Assembly (NCBI RefSeq): GCF_014836415.1
Contig: NZ_JACSQY010000002.1
Location: 310,001 to 374,000 of the forward strand
Source of the DNA: Sporosarcina gallistercoris
Lineage (GTDB): Bacteria > Bacillota > Bacilli > Bacillales_A > Planococcaceae
Length of the DNA: 64,000 bases
Direction of reading: 5' to 3'
The notes below the pieces were generated by a model that was given only the letters and a program-made list of their open reading frames with translations, did no database searches and was not told the origin of the DNA. Below, piece after piece: positions 33,156-41,334 of the stretch. A program made the position numbers and the translations under genes. Every line of letters begins with the position of its first letter. Within the stretch, counting starts at the first letter, position 1.

Positions 33156-34304
33156 GTTTCCCTGCGGTTTTTTCGTGTCTATAACATAAAGCGGCGTCTC
33201 CGGTCCTTCTCCGTTTACGATGAGTTTTCCGGATTCATTAAAACGCGGTTTGACAAGTCGTTCTCCGACACCGTCCAACATCGTAATTGGTTCAGCAGTA
33301 CTCTCTTTCAGGCGAAATAGTTTTACAGTATCGCTTTCACCTTTTGTCACGCTTAGAGCTAAATAATCATCATAGATTGCATAGGCGCTATTTTCAGGGA
33401 CATCCAAAATATGAACTTTACCAGTGGCTAAGTCAAGATAACCTAGCGATGCATCACTTCCATTGGAAGAAAATTTACCATAGATCCTATCATCACCAAG
33501 TGTTAGATAGGAGAAACTTTCATAAGGTAGCGTATAGGTTTGTATTAGTTCTTGATTCTCTAAATTATAGATGGATACGTTCAATGAGTTTCCGTTATCT
33601 TCTTCCACTTCTTCTGCCACTGCCAGCCATTCCTTCGTTACTGCAGGTGAACTACCACCACCTTCTATTTCATGTAGTAGCAACTTTTCCTCCTTGTTTA
33701 AATCATATACATAATATGCTGGCATTTCGGAAAGCCCTAAATATATCATTTGGTCTCCTACCAACTGAAAACTTCCATAGCCTTCTAACAGCACATGCTG
33801 TTCACCTGTTTGCCGATTTAGAATGTGGATTCCGCGTCCTCCCCATATCACCCAGTTTTCATTTGCTGCTAAATCCACACTCGAAAACTCAATTCTTTCA
33901 GTTGACGCTACCAATACCGTCTCTGCCTGATCGTCGATGGAATACGAATAGATCCCTCCTTCATCGGTATGAATGATTTCAGCATTTTCTTCAACATAAA
34001 TGGAATTGATTAAACTCGGATATGTTACATTTGGTACGATGACTTTTTGGATTGTTTCTTTGGATATAAATTCCTGGAAAGTGCGCTCTTGTTGCTCTTG
34101 CTGCACATAAGGGACTAAGAGAACACTTGCCACAACTACAAAGACGGCAGCTGTCAAGAGCGGCTTCACAACTGTTCGCTTAGGCGGCCCTTCGGAAACA
34201 AGCCGTTGTTGTGCTTGATAGAGAATACGTTGCTTTACCGTATATTCTAAAACCAGTCGTTCCTCCAATGTTGCGTCCAAGTGGTTCTGCACTCTATTAG
34301 TCAT
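33153..34304 (-). CDS. Probable anti-sigma factor with extracytoplasmic beta-propeller-like domain
   Basis: A 383-residue protein. A cytoplasmic helix-rich N terminus (1-48) precedes one membrane segment (about 49-66, LLTAAVFVVVASVLLVPY). The rest is built of repeated beta-strand units such as NWVIWGGRGIHILNRQTGE and MIYLGLSEMPAYYVYDLNKE, resembling a WD/TolB-like propeller. It overlaps the ECF sigma gene by 4 bp (ATGA), so a sigma-binding role through the N terminus is likely. The propeller may be the sensor. Confidence 0.68.
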   Translation of the reverse strand: MTNRVQNHLDATLEERLVLEYTVKQRILYQAQQRLVSEGPPKRTVVKPLLTAAVFVVVASVLLVPYVQQEQQERTFQEFISKETIQKVIVPNVTYPSLINSIYVEENAEIIHTDEGGIYSYSIDDQAETVLVASTERIEFSSVDLAANENWVIWGGRGIHILNRQTGEQHVLLEGYGSFQLVGDQMIYLGLSEMPAYYVYDLNKEEKLLLHEIEGGGSSPAVTKEWLAVAEEVEEDNGNSLNVSIYNLENQELIQTYTLPYESFSYLTLGDDRIYGKFSSNGSDASLGYLDLATGKVHILDVPENSAYAIYDDYLALSVTKGESDTVKLFRLKESTAEPITMLDGVGERLVKPRFNESGKLIVNGEGPETPLYVIDTKKPQGN

Positions 34305-34819
34305 CCGCCGTTCTCCTCCTTCAGAATTCCTTTTAAAAGTCGTCGTCCTCGTGTTAATCTGGTCTTTACTGTATTAACGGAGCACCCTAGTACATCCCCT
34401 ACTTCTAATACCGTCAATTCCGCATAATAGTACAACCAGATCACTTCTTTATACTTTAGCGGGAGCCGTTCGATTAGCCTCTTCAACTCTTCACTCGATT
34501 CCTCGTGTATCACTTGTTCTTCAGTATTTTGAAAGGATACTAGTATCTGGACAACTTGATGGGAGAGTTCTAGCTTACGGTAATGCCAGCTTTTGAAAAG
34601 GTTGTGGCATTGGTTGATCGCTATCCGATATAAGTACGTTTTAACGGAGGAACGATGTTCGAACTTATCGATATGTATGTAATATTGAATAAAAACCTCT
34701 TGGACGATATCCTCCGCTTTGGCCCTCTCTTTTACGATGGCATATACGACACGAAGTAAATAATCTCCATGTATATCCATCGCTTCAGTAAGCAACCTGT
34801 CACGTTCTTGTATTTCCAA
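34301..34819 (-). CDS. ECF RNA polymerase sigma factor (second module)
   Basis: A 172-residue ECF factor. Region 2 has VVYAIVKERAKAEDIVQEVF and YLYRIAINQCHNLFKSW; region 4 has LPLKYKEVIWLYYYAELTVLEVGDVLGCSVNTVKTRL. The TTG at 34819 is preferred: GGAGG lies 7 nt upstream, and the longer reading would start inside the -10 box at 34849-34854. It is followed by its anti-sigma gene. Divergence from the first module's sequence argues for separate signals. Confidence 0.88.
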   Translation of the reverse strand: MEIQERDRLLTEAMDIHGDYLLRVVYAIVKERAKAEDIVQEVFIQYYIHIDKFEHRSSVKTYLYRIAINQCHNLFKSWHYRKLELSHQVVQILVSFQNTEEQVIHEESSEELKRLIERLPLKYKEVIWLYYYAELTVLEVGDVLGCSVNTVKTRLTRGRRLLKGILKEENGG

Positions 34820-34848
34820 TCCCCCACCTCCGCTTTCTCTCAAATTAT

Positions 34849-34877
34849 TAGACAATACATAATGGGATATGGTTTCA
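34849..34877 (-). promoter_or_regulatory. ECF-type promoter of the second sigma gene
   Basis: Minus strand TGAAAC (34872-34877), 17-bp spacer, TGTCTA (34849-34854). It is one base from the CGTCTA consensus. The leader to the TTG start is about 25 nt. Confidence 0.65.
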
Positions 34878-34890
34878 TTTTCCGTCTAGG

Positions 34891-34924
34891 AAAAAAAGCA
34901 GAGCGCGGGTGCCTCTGCTTTTTC
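34891..34924 (-). terminator. Terminator of the ABC-F gene
   Basis: Minus strand AAAAAGCAGAG, loop, CTCTGCTTTTTTT. Confidence 0.85.
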
Positions 34925-34928
34925 GTTT

Positions 34929-36590
34929 TCAGCTATTCAATTCCCTCAGTAGCCGGGTTAACTCAAGAAATTGCTGATCTAGTTTGCTGTATTCCGGATT
35001 CTCAGGGGTCAGCAGGCTCAACTTACCTAATACCGCTTGTAATTCCGTTTCGAGCCGGAGTTTTTCTTGGCCGGAAGATATAACTGGAGCAGAGGAATTC
35101 CGTTCTTCCCATTCCACCAAACTATACGGTACTTTACGAATGGTCCCTTTTTCAAATAACAGCAATCCATCTGCCATACGCTCAGTGAAATATCGATCGT
35201 GGGATGCAAACAGCAATGTGCCCGGATAAGTTTCCAGGGTGCGCTCCAGCTCTTCACACGACGGTAGATCCAAGTGATTCGTCGGTTCATCCAGCAATAA
35301 CACATCCGTTTTCCTGAGGATGAAATCGAGCAATTTCACTTTAAGCCGCTCACCTTGACTAAGGGCACCGAGAGGCAGCTGCCATTGATCCGCAGTAAAA
35401 CCCAAGTTAGTCAATTGAATTCGAAGGAAACCTTGCTCCTCGTAAGACGGCGAATAAAAATATTGAGCCATTGTCTGGTCATCCGGTAAATCGAAGGCGG
35501 TTTGACGCAAGTATCCGAGTGTCATGCCCTCTGATAGCCAGACATCCCCATCGTAATCGAGTTCTCCTAAAAGCATTCGGAACAGTGTCGTTTTCCCGGA
35601 ACCATTCGGTCCAAGCAATGCAAGCCGCTCACCTGCCTGCACAGTAAACGAAGAATGTTGAAAGAGCGGTTTGTTGCCAAACGCTTTACCGGCATCTTTC
35701 AGCTCCAACACGCGCTTCCCTTTCTTCTTCAGCCCTTCCAGTTCAAATGAGACAGATGTTTCTGTAGCGGGCACCTCTACCCGATTTTTCTCAAGTTCCG
35801 CTTCCAATCGGGTTTTCTTGGAACGGATTTGAACGTTCCGCTTTTTTACCTTCTTACGGTAATATTCTTTAGCTCCTCCTCGTTTCGTGGACATGGCATG
35901 CCCTTTCTCAGACCATTTATCAAGCTGCTCGATTTGCCCTTCTATTTCAGCAATGTATTGTTGCTGTTCATCATAATGCTTTTGCTGTACGAAACGCTCA
36001 TGCTCTTTCTGCTTGCGGTAGTCTGTATAATTCCCTTCATAAACCGTCAGTTTACCGTTTTCAATCTCATAAACGATATTTGCAAGATGGTCGATGAAAT
36101 ACCGATCATGAGAGACGAACAGCATGGTGCCTTCACGTACTTGAAGTGTTTCAATGAGCCGTTCCACACTTTCCGCGTCCAGATGGTTGGTCGGTTCATC
36201 CAGCAACAAGAACTCACGGTTTTCAGCCAGCGTAGCGGTAAGTCGCAGTTTGACTCGCTCTCCACCACTTGCATGAGCATATTCTACTTCTTTTGGGAGG
36301 TGCCAGTGGCTCCGTTTTTGAAAGAGCTCAGTTTGCGTCCAGTCCACGGGGTCTTCTGTTTCAGCCTCTTGTTTGTAATAAGAGATGGAAGGTGCTCGAC
36401 CGATCCATTCCATTCTTCCGGAAGAAGGTTCTCGTTCTCCTGCCAAGATGGACAAAAGCGTCGTTTTGCCTGCCCCATTCGGTCCGACAATTGCTATTTT
36501 AGCTCCTTGTGGAATTTCTGCGCTGAGTTCGTTAAAAATATGCACATCTCCATATCCCACTGATACCTTGTTTACTATTCCTCGTAACAT
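34929..36590 (-). CDS. ABC-F type ribosomal protection protein, VmlR-like
   Basis: A 553-residue soluble protein with two ATPase domains: GPNGAGKTT, ASGGERVKLRL, LLLDEPTNHLDAESV, then GPNGSGKTT, LSQGERLKVKL, LLLDEPTNHLDLPS. An interdomain linker (about 175-290) is rich in Lys/Glu and carries WSEKGHAMSTKRGG. No membrane segment is present. The C-terminal tail VLGKLSLLTPE resembles B. subtilis VmlR, which removes lincosamides and streptogramin A from the ribosome. Drug specificity cannot be read from sequence. The 250-nt leader has attenuator-like structure. Confidence 0.85.
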   Translation of the reverse strand: MLRGIVNKVSVGYGDVHIFNELSAEIPQGAKIAIVGPNGAGKTTLLSILAGEREPSSGRMEWIGRAPSISYYKQEAETEDPVDWTQTELFQKRSHWHLPKEVEYAHASGGERVKLRLTATLAENREFLLLDEPTNHLDAESVERLIETLQVREGTMLFVSHDRYFIDHLANIVYEIENGKLTVYEGNYTDYRKQKEHERFVQQKHYDEQQQYIAEIEGQIEQLDKWSEKGHAMSTKRGGAKEYYRKKVKKRNVQIRSKKTRLEAELEKNRVEVPATETSVSFELEGLKKKGKRVLELKDAGKAFGNKPLFQHSSFTVQAGERLALLGPNGSGKTTLFRMLLGELDYDGDVWLSEGMTLGYLRQTAFDLPDDQTMAQYFYSPSYEEQGFLRIQLTNLGFTADQWQLPLGALSQGERLKVKLLDFILRKTDVLLLDEPTNHLDLPSCEELERTLETYPGTLLFASHDRYFTERMADGLLLFEKGTIRKVPYSLVEWEERNSSAPVISSGQEKLRLETELQAVLGKLSLLTPENPEYSKLDQQFLELTRLLRELNS

Positions 36591-36597
36591 TTACATT

Positions 36598-36650
36598 CCT
36601 CCAGTTGGAGGGGAACACAAAAAAGACCCCTCCGTAAATTAATCGGAAGG
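36598..36650 (-). promoter_or_regulatory. Attenuator-like leader with mutually exclusive hairpins and SD sequestration
   Basis: In mRNA order: segment 1 CCTTCCG (36644-36650), segment 2 CGGAGGGG (36627-36634), segment 3 CCCCTCC (36607-36613), segment 4 GGAGG, the ribosome site (36598-36602). Segments 1:2, 2:3 and 3:4 can pair. When 1:2 forms, 3:4 hides the ribosome site; when 1 is blocked, 2:3 forms and frees it. Confidence 0.65.
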
Positions 36651-36848
36651 ATCGGTTCTGTCGGCATCTCAAAAAAGCCACAACTCTCCTGATGAGCATC
36701 ATGATATCGACTCAGCAAAGGTTGAAAGTGGTAATTATAAATGGACAGACCAATCCCGTTTTTCCACACAACGAATCATTCGTTTTGAGAAATCAGGAAT
36801 TAGTTATCCATCAGCCACACTCAACCCTTTCTGTCAGTTAGTCTCACC

Positions 36849-36876
36849 AGTATATCAAATTTAGAATTGTTTGCAA
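36849..36876 (-). promoter_or_regulatory. Sigma-A promoter of the ABC-F gene
   Basis: TTGCAA (36871-36876), 16-bp spacer, TATACT (36849-36854) on the minus strand. This gives a leader of about 250 nt containing short ORFs (for example a MIRCVEKRDWSVHL reading from 36775). Confidence 0.6.
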
Positions 36877-36910
36877 GTTGGTGGATACAACTTATTCATT
36901 ACTAACTTTC

Positions 36911-36932
36911 GATTATTTCCGGGGAAATAATC
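36911..36932. promoter_or_regulatory. 22-bp palindrome upstream of the ABC-F promoter
   Basis: Arms GATTATTTCC and GGAAATAATC around a 2-bp centre, with no T run after it. It lies between the rhodanese stop and the ABC-F promoter, so an operator is possible. Confidence 0.4.
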
Positions 36933-37015
36933 TTCATTCCGACATTATGAAGTAATGATTTACACAGATAACTACGGAAATTGTCAGTTTGTGCTTAGTA
37001 GATATCTCTACTCAA

Positions 37016-37366
37016 TTACTGCCAAGCGCTCATCCCGCCTTTAACATTAATGACATCGGAAAATCCTGCTTTCTTCAGCATTCCTGCTGCGCGGGCACTT
37101 CGCATACCGCTTTGGCAGATTACATACGTTTCTTTGTCTTTGTCGAGCTCACTCATACGTTTCCCTAAATCATTTAGAGGAATATTTTTAAATTCCTTTA
37201 CGTGGCGGCCTTTGTATTCACCAGGTGTTCGCACATCTACAAATTGCTTCGATTTATCTTTCGTCAATGCCTTTACTTCAGTTGTGGACATCGTACGGAT
37301 ACCTTTTGCCGGTTTCATGCGCCACACAAAGAATGCAACAATTAATAGGACTATGATCCAACTCAT
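37016..37366 (-). CDS. Membrane-anchored rhodanese-like protein
   Basis: A 116-residue protein with an N-terminal membrane helix (about 2-17) followed by a single rhodanese domain. The active-site loop CQSGMRS (catalytic Cys near residue 84) and the start motif FVDVRTPGEYKGRHV are intact. It probably moves sulfane sulfur at the inner membrane face. ATG 37366 follows GAGGCG. It is a single gene. Confidence 0.88.
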   Translation of the reverse strand: MSWIIVLLIVAFFVWRMKPAKGIRTMSTTEVKALTKDKSKQFVDVRTPGEYKGRHVKEFKNIPLNDLGKRMSELDKDKETYVICQSGMRSARAAGMLKKAGFSDVINVKGGMSAWQ

Positions 37367-37441
37367 CTGAAACGCCTCCAGTTGTTTTCTATTTTCTTAA
37401 ATATACCTGCACGGGTATATGAAAGCAATGAATCTGCCTAT

Positions 37442-37473
37442 AAAAAAACGCAGTACCCAATAGGTCTGCGTTT
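37442..37473 (-). terminator. Terminator after the 51-aa membrane protein gene
   Basis: Minus strand AAACGCAG, loop, CTGCGTTTTTTT. Confidence 0.8.
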
Positions 37474-37481
37474 GGTATAGT

Positions 37482-37637
37482 TTATCTCTTCTCCGATAGT
37501 GCTAAAAAGAAAGTGGCTACCGGGCCAAGCAGAAGGGATAGCAAGAACCAGTTGAATCCTGACCGGTTTTTCCCTTGTGCCAATACGGCATTGATCAGCG
37601 CGAGCGTTCCCCATCCAACGAAGTAGCCTTCATTCAT
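37482..37637 (-). CDS. Small membrane protein (51 aa), unknown function
   Basis: The product starts MNEGYFVGWGTLALINAVLA and has two hydrophobic stretches separated by GKNRSG, ending LSEKR; a two-helix hairpin is likely. ATG 37637 follows GGGAGG; the upstream in-frame extension is charged and has no ribosome site. It is transcribed toward the rhodanese gene from beyond the PadR module. Function unknown. Confidence 0.65.
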   Translation of the reverse strand: MNEGYFVGWGTLALINAVLAQGKNRSGFNWFLLSLLLGPVATFFLALSEKR

Positions 37638-37709
37638 AACAACAACCTCCCGATCCGTCTGTACTTCTATCTGTACTACGGATTGCGAGTCCATTCGGTT
37701 TCGTTTCCA

Positions 37710-38393
37710 TCAAGAAATACCCTCATTTGTGCGGGAAATCCATTGACTTACAAGTAATAGTACAAAACCTGCCAGTAAAGAAGCTAACCAAGGAAACTCA
37801 ATAGCAGGACCCCTCTCTTTAAAAAAGAAGGCGATCCCCATAAGTAGTCCAAATACCATAACTCCAGTCATTCCGCCTCCTATCGCAAATTTCCAAGTGC
37901 TTTTCTTTTCTTCAAATGCCGTTTTGTTCACCATATTTATTAAAAGTAGTACACCTACTGCGGTTATCAAGAGAACCGCTGCAAGCAGAGCTATTGTTGA
38001 TACCACATATAGACGTTCGTCTACTGGTTGGAAAAATGACATGATGCCTAAAATAGCACCACGTGCAATAACCATCCAGCCTAATACACCGACTGTCAGT
38101 TGTATTCCAAATAACAGTTGGTTTTTCTTCTTCTCTTTTGGCATCTGTGCAATCAATTCATCTGCATACGCTTTTGGATCTCTGCCGTATATTTCCTCTG
38201 CACTCTTTCCATCTTGCTGGCCTTCCAATAGATGCTCAAGCATTTCCATCAATAACTCCTCTGTTGCTCGTTCAGACAACAAGAACTTAGAACGGATGTA
38301 TACGAGCATATTGGAATAGTACCGTTCATTTTCCTCCGTCAACTGTTCCCGCTTTTCATTGTTCTCTTGAATCAGTTCCTTAGTGGTCACCAT
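37710..38393 (-). CDS. DUF1129-type membrane protein, partner of a PadR regulator
   Basis: A 227-residue protein. The N-terminal soluble helical part (about 1-95) contains LLMEMLEHLLEGQQDGKSAEEIYG, a motif common in the DUF1129/DUF1700-like proteins paired with PadR regulators. Four membrane helices follow. ATG 38393 has AAAGGAGAGG 7 nt upstream and overlaps the end of padR by 14 bp, so the pair is co-translated. Function unknown; envelope stress is often proposed. Confidence 0.75.
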   Translation of the reverse strand: MVTTKELIQENNEKREQLTEENERYYSNMLVYIRSKFLLSERATEELLMEMLEHLLEGQQDGKSAEEIYGRDPKAYADELIAQMPKEKKKNQLLFGIQLTVGVLGWMVIARGAILGIMSFFQPVDERLYVVSTIALLAAVLLITAVGVLLLINMVNKTAFEEKKSTWKFAIGGGMTGVMVFGLLMGIAFFFKERGPAIEFPWLASLLAGFVLLLVSQWISRTNEGIS

Positions 38394-38721
38394 GCTCAAC
38401 CTCTCCTTTCAATAACGCAGTTACTGGCACCGCAAGTTTTCCCCATTCACTTCGAATGAGTTCCAATGCCTCTTCGCCATCTGCGGTTAACGTATAATAT
38501 TTCCTTCGAGGTCCTGATTCGGACGCGCGCATCTCCCCTACTATCCAATTATTTTTCTGTAACCTCAGCAATACAGGATATATCGTACCTTCGCTCACAT
38601 CGTCGAGTCCGACTTTCTGCAGCTTAGCGGAAAGCTCATAGCCATACACTGTCTCTTTTTCGATTATGGCAAGCACACAGCCGTTTAATATCCCTTTTAG
38701 TAACTCACTTCTAACCGACAC
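38380..38721 (-). CDS. PadR-family transcriptional regulator
   Basis: A 113-residue winged-helix repressor. LLKGILNGCVLAIIEKETVYGYELSAKL is followed by VSEGTIYPVLLRLQKNNWI and RKYYTLTADGEEAL, the full PadR HTH and wing. GTG 38721 is chosen for the GGAG site 9 nt upstream. Two operator-like repeats surround its promoter, so autoregulation is expected. The next gene overlaps. Confidence 0.88.
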   Translation of the reverse strand: MSVRSELLKGILNGCVLAIIEKETVYGYELSAKLQKVGLDDVSEGTIYPVLLRLQKNNWIVGEMRASESGPRRKYYTLTADGEEALELIRSEWGKLAVPVTALLKGEVEHGDH

Positions 38722-38743
38722 GCGACCACTCTCCATCCAGTAT

Positions 38744-38796
38744 GTTGCCTTACAAGGTAGCATTATAAAAAACAACTACCTTGCGTCACAAAGTAG
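38744..38796 (-). promoter_or_regulatory. padR promoter with two operator-like inverted repeats
   Basis: Minus strand: -35 TTGTGA (38786-38791), 18-bp spacer, -10 TATAAT (38762-38767). One repeat, CTACTTTG...CAAGGTAG (38776-38796), covers the -35 to spacer; the other, TACCTTGTAAGGCA (around 38753), sits at the transcription start. Confidence 0.6.
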
Positions 38797-38904
38797 CAAT
38801 AGGGTTAGTATATTCCTGCCTTTTTTATATGTCAACCAGAATGTTCAGATAAGTGCATTCCATCTCTAAAATATATGATAGGATGTTAGAAGGAGGGGTC
38901 ATCT

Positions 38905-39654
38905 ATGATTAAAGTTACATTTGAAGATATTTATAACGCAGGGTCTGTAGCTGAGAGATCTGATACATATATCCATTATCATCTACCTGAGATGCCACTC
39001 TATTATGACAGCAATTTCATAGCTTTTAAAAAGATGCCCACTGTCAACGAGTTTCAAAAAGCAGAACGTGACTTGAAAATTTATCACACCGCACGCGGGC
39101 AACATCATCTGAAGTTTACATTCCCGGAGAATGAACCTATTTCAAAAGAAGTGAACGCTTATTTAAATCGTCATGGCTATGAGATCGGTTTTTTAGAATT
39201 ATATGCACTTCAACCAAAGGATTTTCCTAGTGTTTCACCGTCTTCAGCTATTAACGTCCAACCCGTGACTGCAGACTATCTCGAAGAGTTTCTTCACTTA
39301 CAGCGAACAATTGATGAGCAATTCGGGAAAGAGTTTGCAACACAAAAACAGCTGCAGCATAAAAGAAACTTCTCAGATCCTGGTTTTGTTCAGCTTGTTG
39401 CATATTCCGATGGTGAAATAGCTGGTTCCGTAGATTTAATCGTCAACGAACAGACTGTTGAAATTGACGGGTTGCACGTGTTGGAAAAAATGAGGCATAA
39501 AGGTATCGGAAGTCAGTTGCAGCAATGGGTGATGGAAATGTTCACTGATAAACTAGTCATTTTGGTCGCTGATGGTGAAGATACCCCTAAAGACATGTAT
39601 CAGCGACAAAACTACAAGTATATGGGCTATCAATTTGAAGCGGTAAAAGCGTGA
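38905..39654 (+). CDS. GNAT family N-acetyltransferase
   Basis: A 249-residue protein. The C-terminal half (about 110-245) is a GNAT domain with VQLVAYSDGEIAGSVDLIV and the CoA-binding loop LEKMRHKGIGSQLQQWV. The N-terminal half (about 1-105) resembles a degenerate second GNAT domain (YLNRHGYEIGFLELYAL). GGAGGGG precedes ATG 38905. Substrate unknown. Single gene. Confidence 0.82.
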   Translation: MIKVTFEDIYNAGSVAERSDTYIHYHLPEMPLYYDSNFIAFKKMPTVNEFQKAERDLKIYHTARGQHHLKFTFPENEPISKEVNAYLNRHGYEIGFLELYALQPKDFPSVSPSSAINVQPVTADYLEEFLHLQRTIDEQFGKEFATQKQLQHKRNFSDPGFVQLVAYSDGEIAGSVDLIVNEQTVEIDGLHVLEKMRHKGIGSQLQQWVMEMFTDKLVILVADGEDTPKDMYQRQNYKYMGYQFEAVKA

Positions 39655-39734
39655 TGAATAGTTCGAAAAAGAATTTCCGAATCAGGATATGCTAGTGTGA
39701 GACAGAATCCTAAATAGGTCAGGACGTGAAGCAG

Positions 39735-40505
39735 ATGAAAAATCTTGCCCAATCTATACAGACACAATTATTAGAAGCCATGTTGGATGGCAGCCGGGTG
39801 GCGACACTAGTCACAGACGCATCTCAACCGGACAATCCGATCATCTATGCAAATCGAACGTTGGAGAAGATGACCGGTTACCCTTTATCTGAGACAATCG
39901 GTCGGAATTGTCGGTTCCTTCAAGGTGAAGATACAGATCCGTTTGCTGTCAAACAGCTTCGTGATGCAATTCAAGCTCAGGAGTCGATTACGATTACACT
40001 GAAAAACTATAGGAAAGATGGTACTGAGTTTTGGAATCGTCTTTCTATAGAACCTCTTCAAATCGAGGACCACTTATTTTTCATCGGAACTCAAACGAAT
40101 GTTTCGGTTGAATATAGACAACGCGATAAACTTTCAAGTAAAGAAATTGAAATTGAACAACTGATGCTTCCGATTATGAGGATACAAGACAATCTTGCCG
40201 CCGTGTCACTTATTGGAGAAATGAGTGTCCAGCGATTCAACTTATTAACACAAAAACTTTGTGAATTTGTTCAACATCATGGAGTAGATCATATCATCCT
40301 CGACATTACGGGCTTGTTCTGGAATCATGAGTCTCCGATGACAGGCTTGCTAGCCATTCAGGACGTCTTAAAACTTATGGGCACTCAGTTATATGTCACC
40401 GGTATATCTCCAAAAGTGGCGCAGTCATTCATTAATGGGCAAGTGACAGGTCAGCAACTTATAACATTCTCAAATATTCGGCAAGCGATAGATCAGATAA
40501 AATAA
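39735..40505 (+). CDS. ytvA: Blue-light photoreceptor, LOV-STAS (YtvA-type)
   Basis: A 256-residue protein. The N-terminal LOV domain (about 10-125) has the flavin-Cys motif GRNCRFLQG with the photoactive Cys at residue 59, plus ANRTLEKMTGY and NYRKDGTEFWNRL. The linker helix (about 126-145) leads to a STAS domain (about 150-256). In B. subtilis YtvA joins the stressosome and turns on sigma-B under blue light. No rsb genes are in this window. ATG 39735 is preferred over GTG 39726, which touches the AGGA site. Confidence 0.9.
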   Translation: MKNLAQSIQTQLLEAMLDGSRVATLVTDASQPDNPIIYANRTLEKMTGYPLSETIGRNCRFLQGEDTDPFAVKQLRDAIQAQESITITLKNYRKDGTEFWNRLSIEPLQIEDHLFFIGTQTNVSVEYRQRDKLSSKEIEIEQLMLPIMRIQDNLAAVSLIGEMSVQRFNLLTQKLCEFVQHHGVDHIILDITGLFWNHESPMTGLLAIQDVLKLMGTQLYVTGISPKVAQSFINGQVTGQQLITFSNIRQAIDQIK

Positions 40506-40512
40506 TCTCCGC

Positions 40513-40555
40513 AGTTCAAGAGTATTGCTAAAATATTCTTGAACGCATCTTTTGT
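40513..40555 (+). terminator. Terminator after the LOV-STAS gene
   Basis: GTTCAAGAGTAT / ATATTCTTGAAC stem, then GCATCTTTTGTTTT. Confidence 0.7.
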
Positions 40556-40582
40556 TTTAGCAAGCAATCAGGAGGACAAACT

Positions 40583-41074
40583 ATGCTACCTAGAAAAATC
40601 CTAGCCGCTTCTCTATCAGGAATGCTGTTCTGCATATTGCTTGGTTTCTTTCTCCCCAATCCATTCGGGGAATCGATCCCTTCAATCTCTCAATACTTCG
40701 GATCGGTGCTGCTTAGTATTTCAGGGTATCTCCTCTTCGGCATCCCACTCATACTTGTTTACGGAATAACATGTTCAATTATCAGCGAAAAAATAGCCAT
40801 TTTTCTTAGCGAAAAAGTAAAATTCAATCGTTCAGATTTTTTTCTTTCGGGATTGCTCCATGCAAGTTTCGGATTAGTATTTTCAGGATATGGTCTAGTC
40901 GCTTCATTACTGTTTTTTGCAGTAGACCGTGTGATCAAAAACCGTAACGTCCACGTGTCACGTAAGCGACTCATCCAAGCACTCGTTCTACCAATCGCAG
41001 TATACCTCCTCTGTCTAGGCACTCTTGCAGCAGCAGATTTCTTCGGTGGGGGCTGGAAAGACTTGCTCGTTTAA
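40583..41074 (+). CDS. Four-helix membrane protein, unknown function
   Basis: A 163-residue protein with about four or five hydrophobic segments (LSGMLFCILLGFFLP, VLLSISGYLLFGIPLILVYGIT, FSGYGLVASLLFFAV, LVLPIAVYLLCLGTLAAADF) and a basic loop (VIKNRNVHVSRKRL). AGGAGGACAAACT precedes ATG 40583. No family is recognised. It sits just before the riboflavin operon, but the rib promoter follows its stop, so the two are probably separate. Confidence 0.7.
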   Translation: MLPRKILAASLSGMLFCILLGFFLPNPFGESIPSISQYFGSVLLSISGYLLFGIPLILVYGITCSIISEKIAIFLSEKVKFNRSDFFLSGLLHASFGLVFSGYGLVASLLFFAVDRVIKNRNVHVSRKRLIQALVLPIAVYLLCLGTLAAADFFGGGWKDLLV

Positions 41075-41089
41075 AAATCAAGATTCGAG

Positions 41090-41119
41090 TTGCATGCTTG
41101 CTAATAGCTGTGCTAGACT
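41090..41119 (+). promoter_or_regulatory. Promoter of the riboflavin operon
   Basis: TTGCAT (41090-41095), 18-bp spacer, TAGACT (41114-41119) with an upstream TG, about 20 nt before the FMN riboswitch. Confidence 0.6.
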
Positions 41120-41137
41120 TTGAGACAATCGAATAAT

Positions 41138-41282
41138 ATTCCTTCGGGGCAGGGTGAAATTCCCTACCGGCGGTGATGAGCTTATGTTGCTCTTAGTCCG
41201 TGACCCGGCTGCATGTTTGCAGACGGTGGATTTGGTGAAACTCCAAGGCCGACAGTTAAAGTCTGGATGGGAGAAGGAATGG
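41138..41282 (+). ncRNA. FMN riboswitch (RFN element)
   Basis: The conserved RFN blocks are present in order: CCTTCGGGGCAGGGTGAAAT, TCCCTACCGGCGGTGAT, AGTCCGTGACCCG, GGTGGATTTGGTGAAACTCC, GCCGACAGTTAAAGTCTGGA and GAGAAGGAAT closing P1. It precedes ribD and binds FMN to shut the operon off. The variable stem loop holds TGCATGTTTGCAGA. Confidence 0.97.
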
Positions 41283-41334
41283 TGCGTTTTTCAAATTTTT
41301 TATTTGACTGACGCTTATTTTGTCATGCTTACCC

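Noticed and set aside
35829..36563. 244-codon plus-strand ORF
   Set aside because: It is antisense to the well-conserved ABC-F gene and has no ribosome site.
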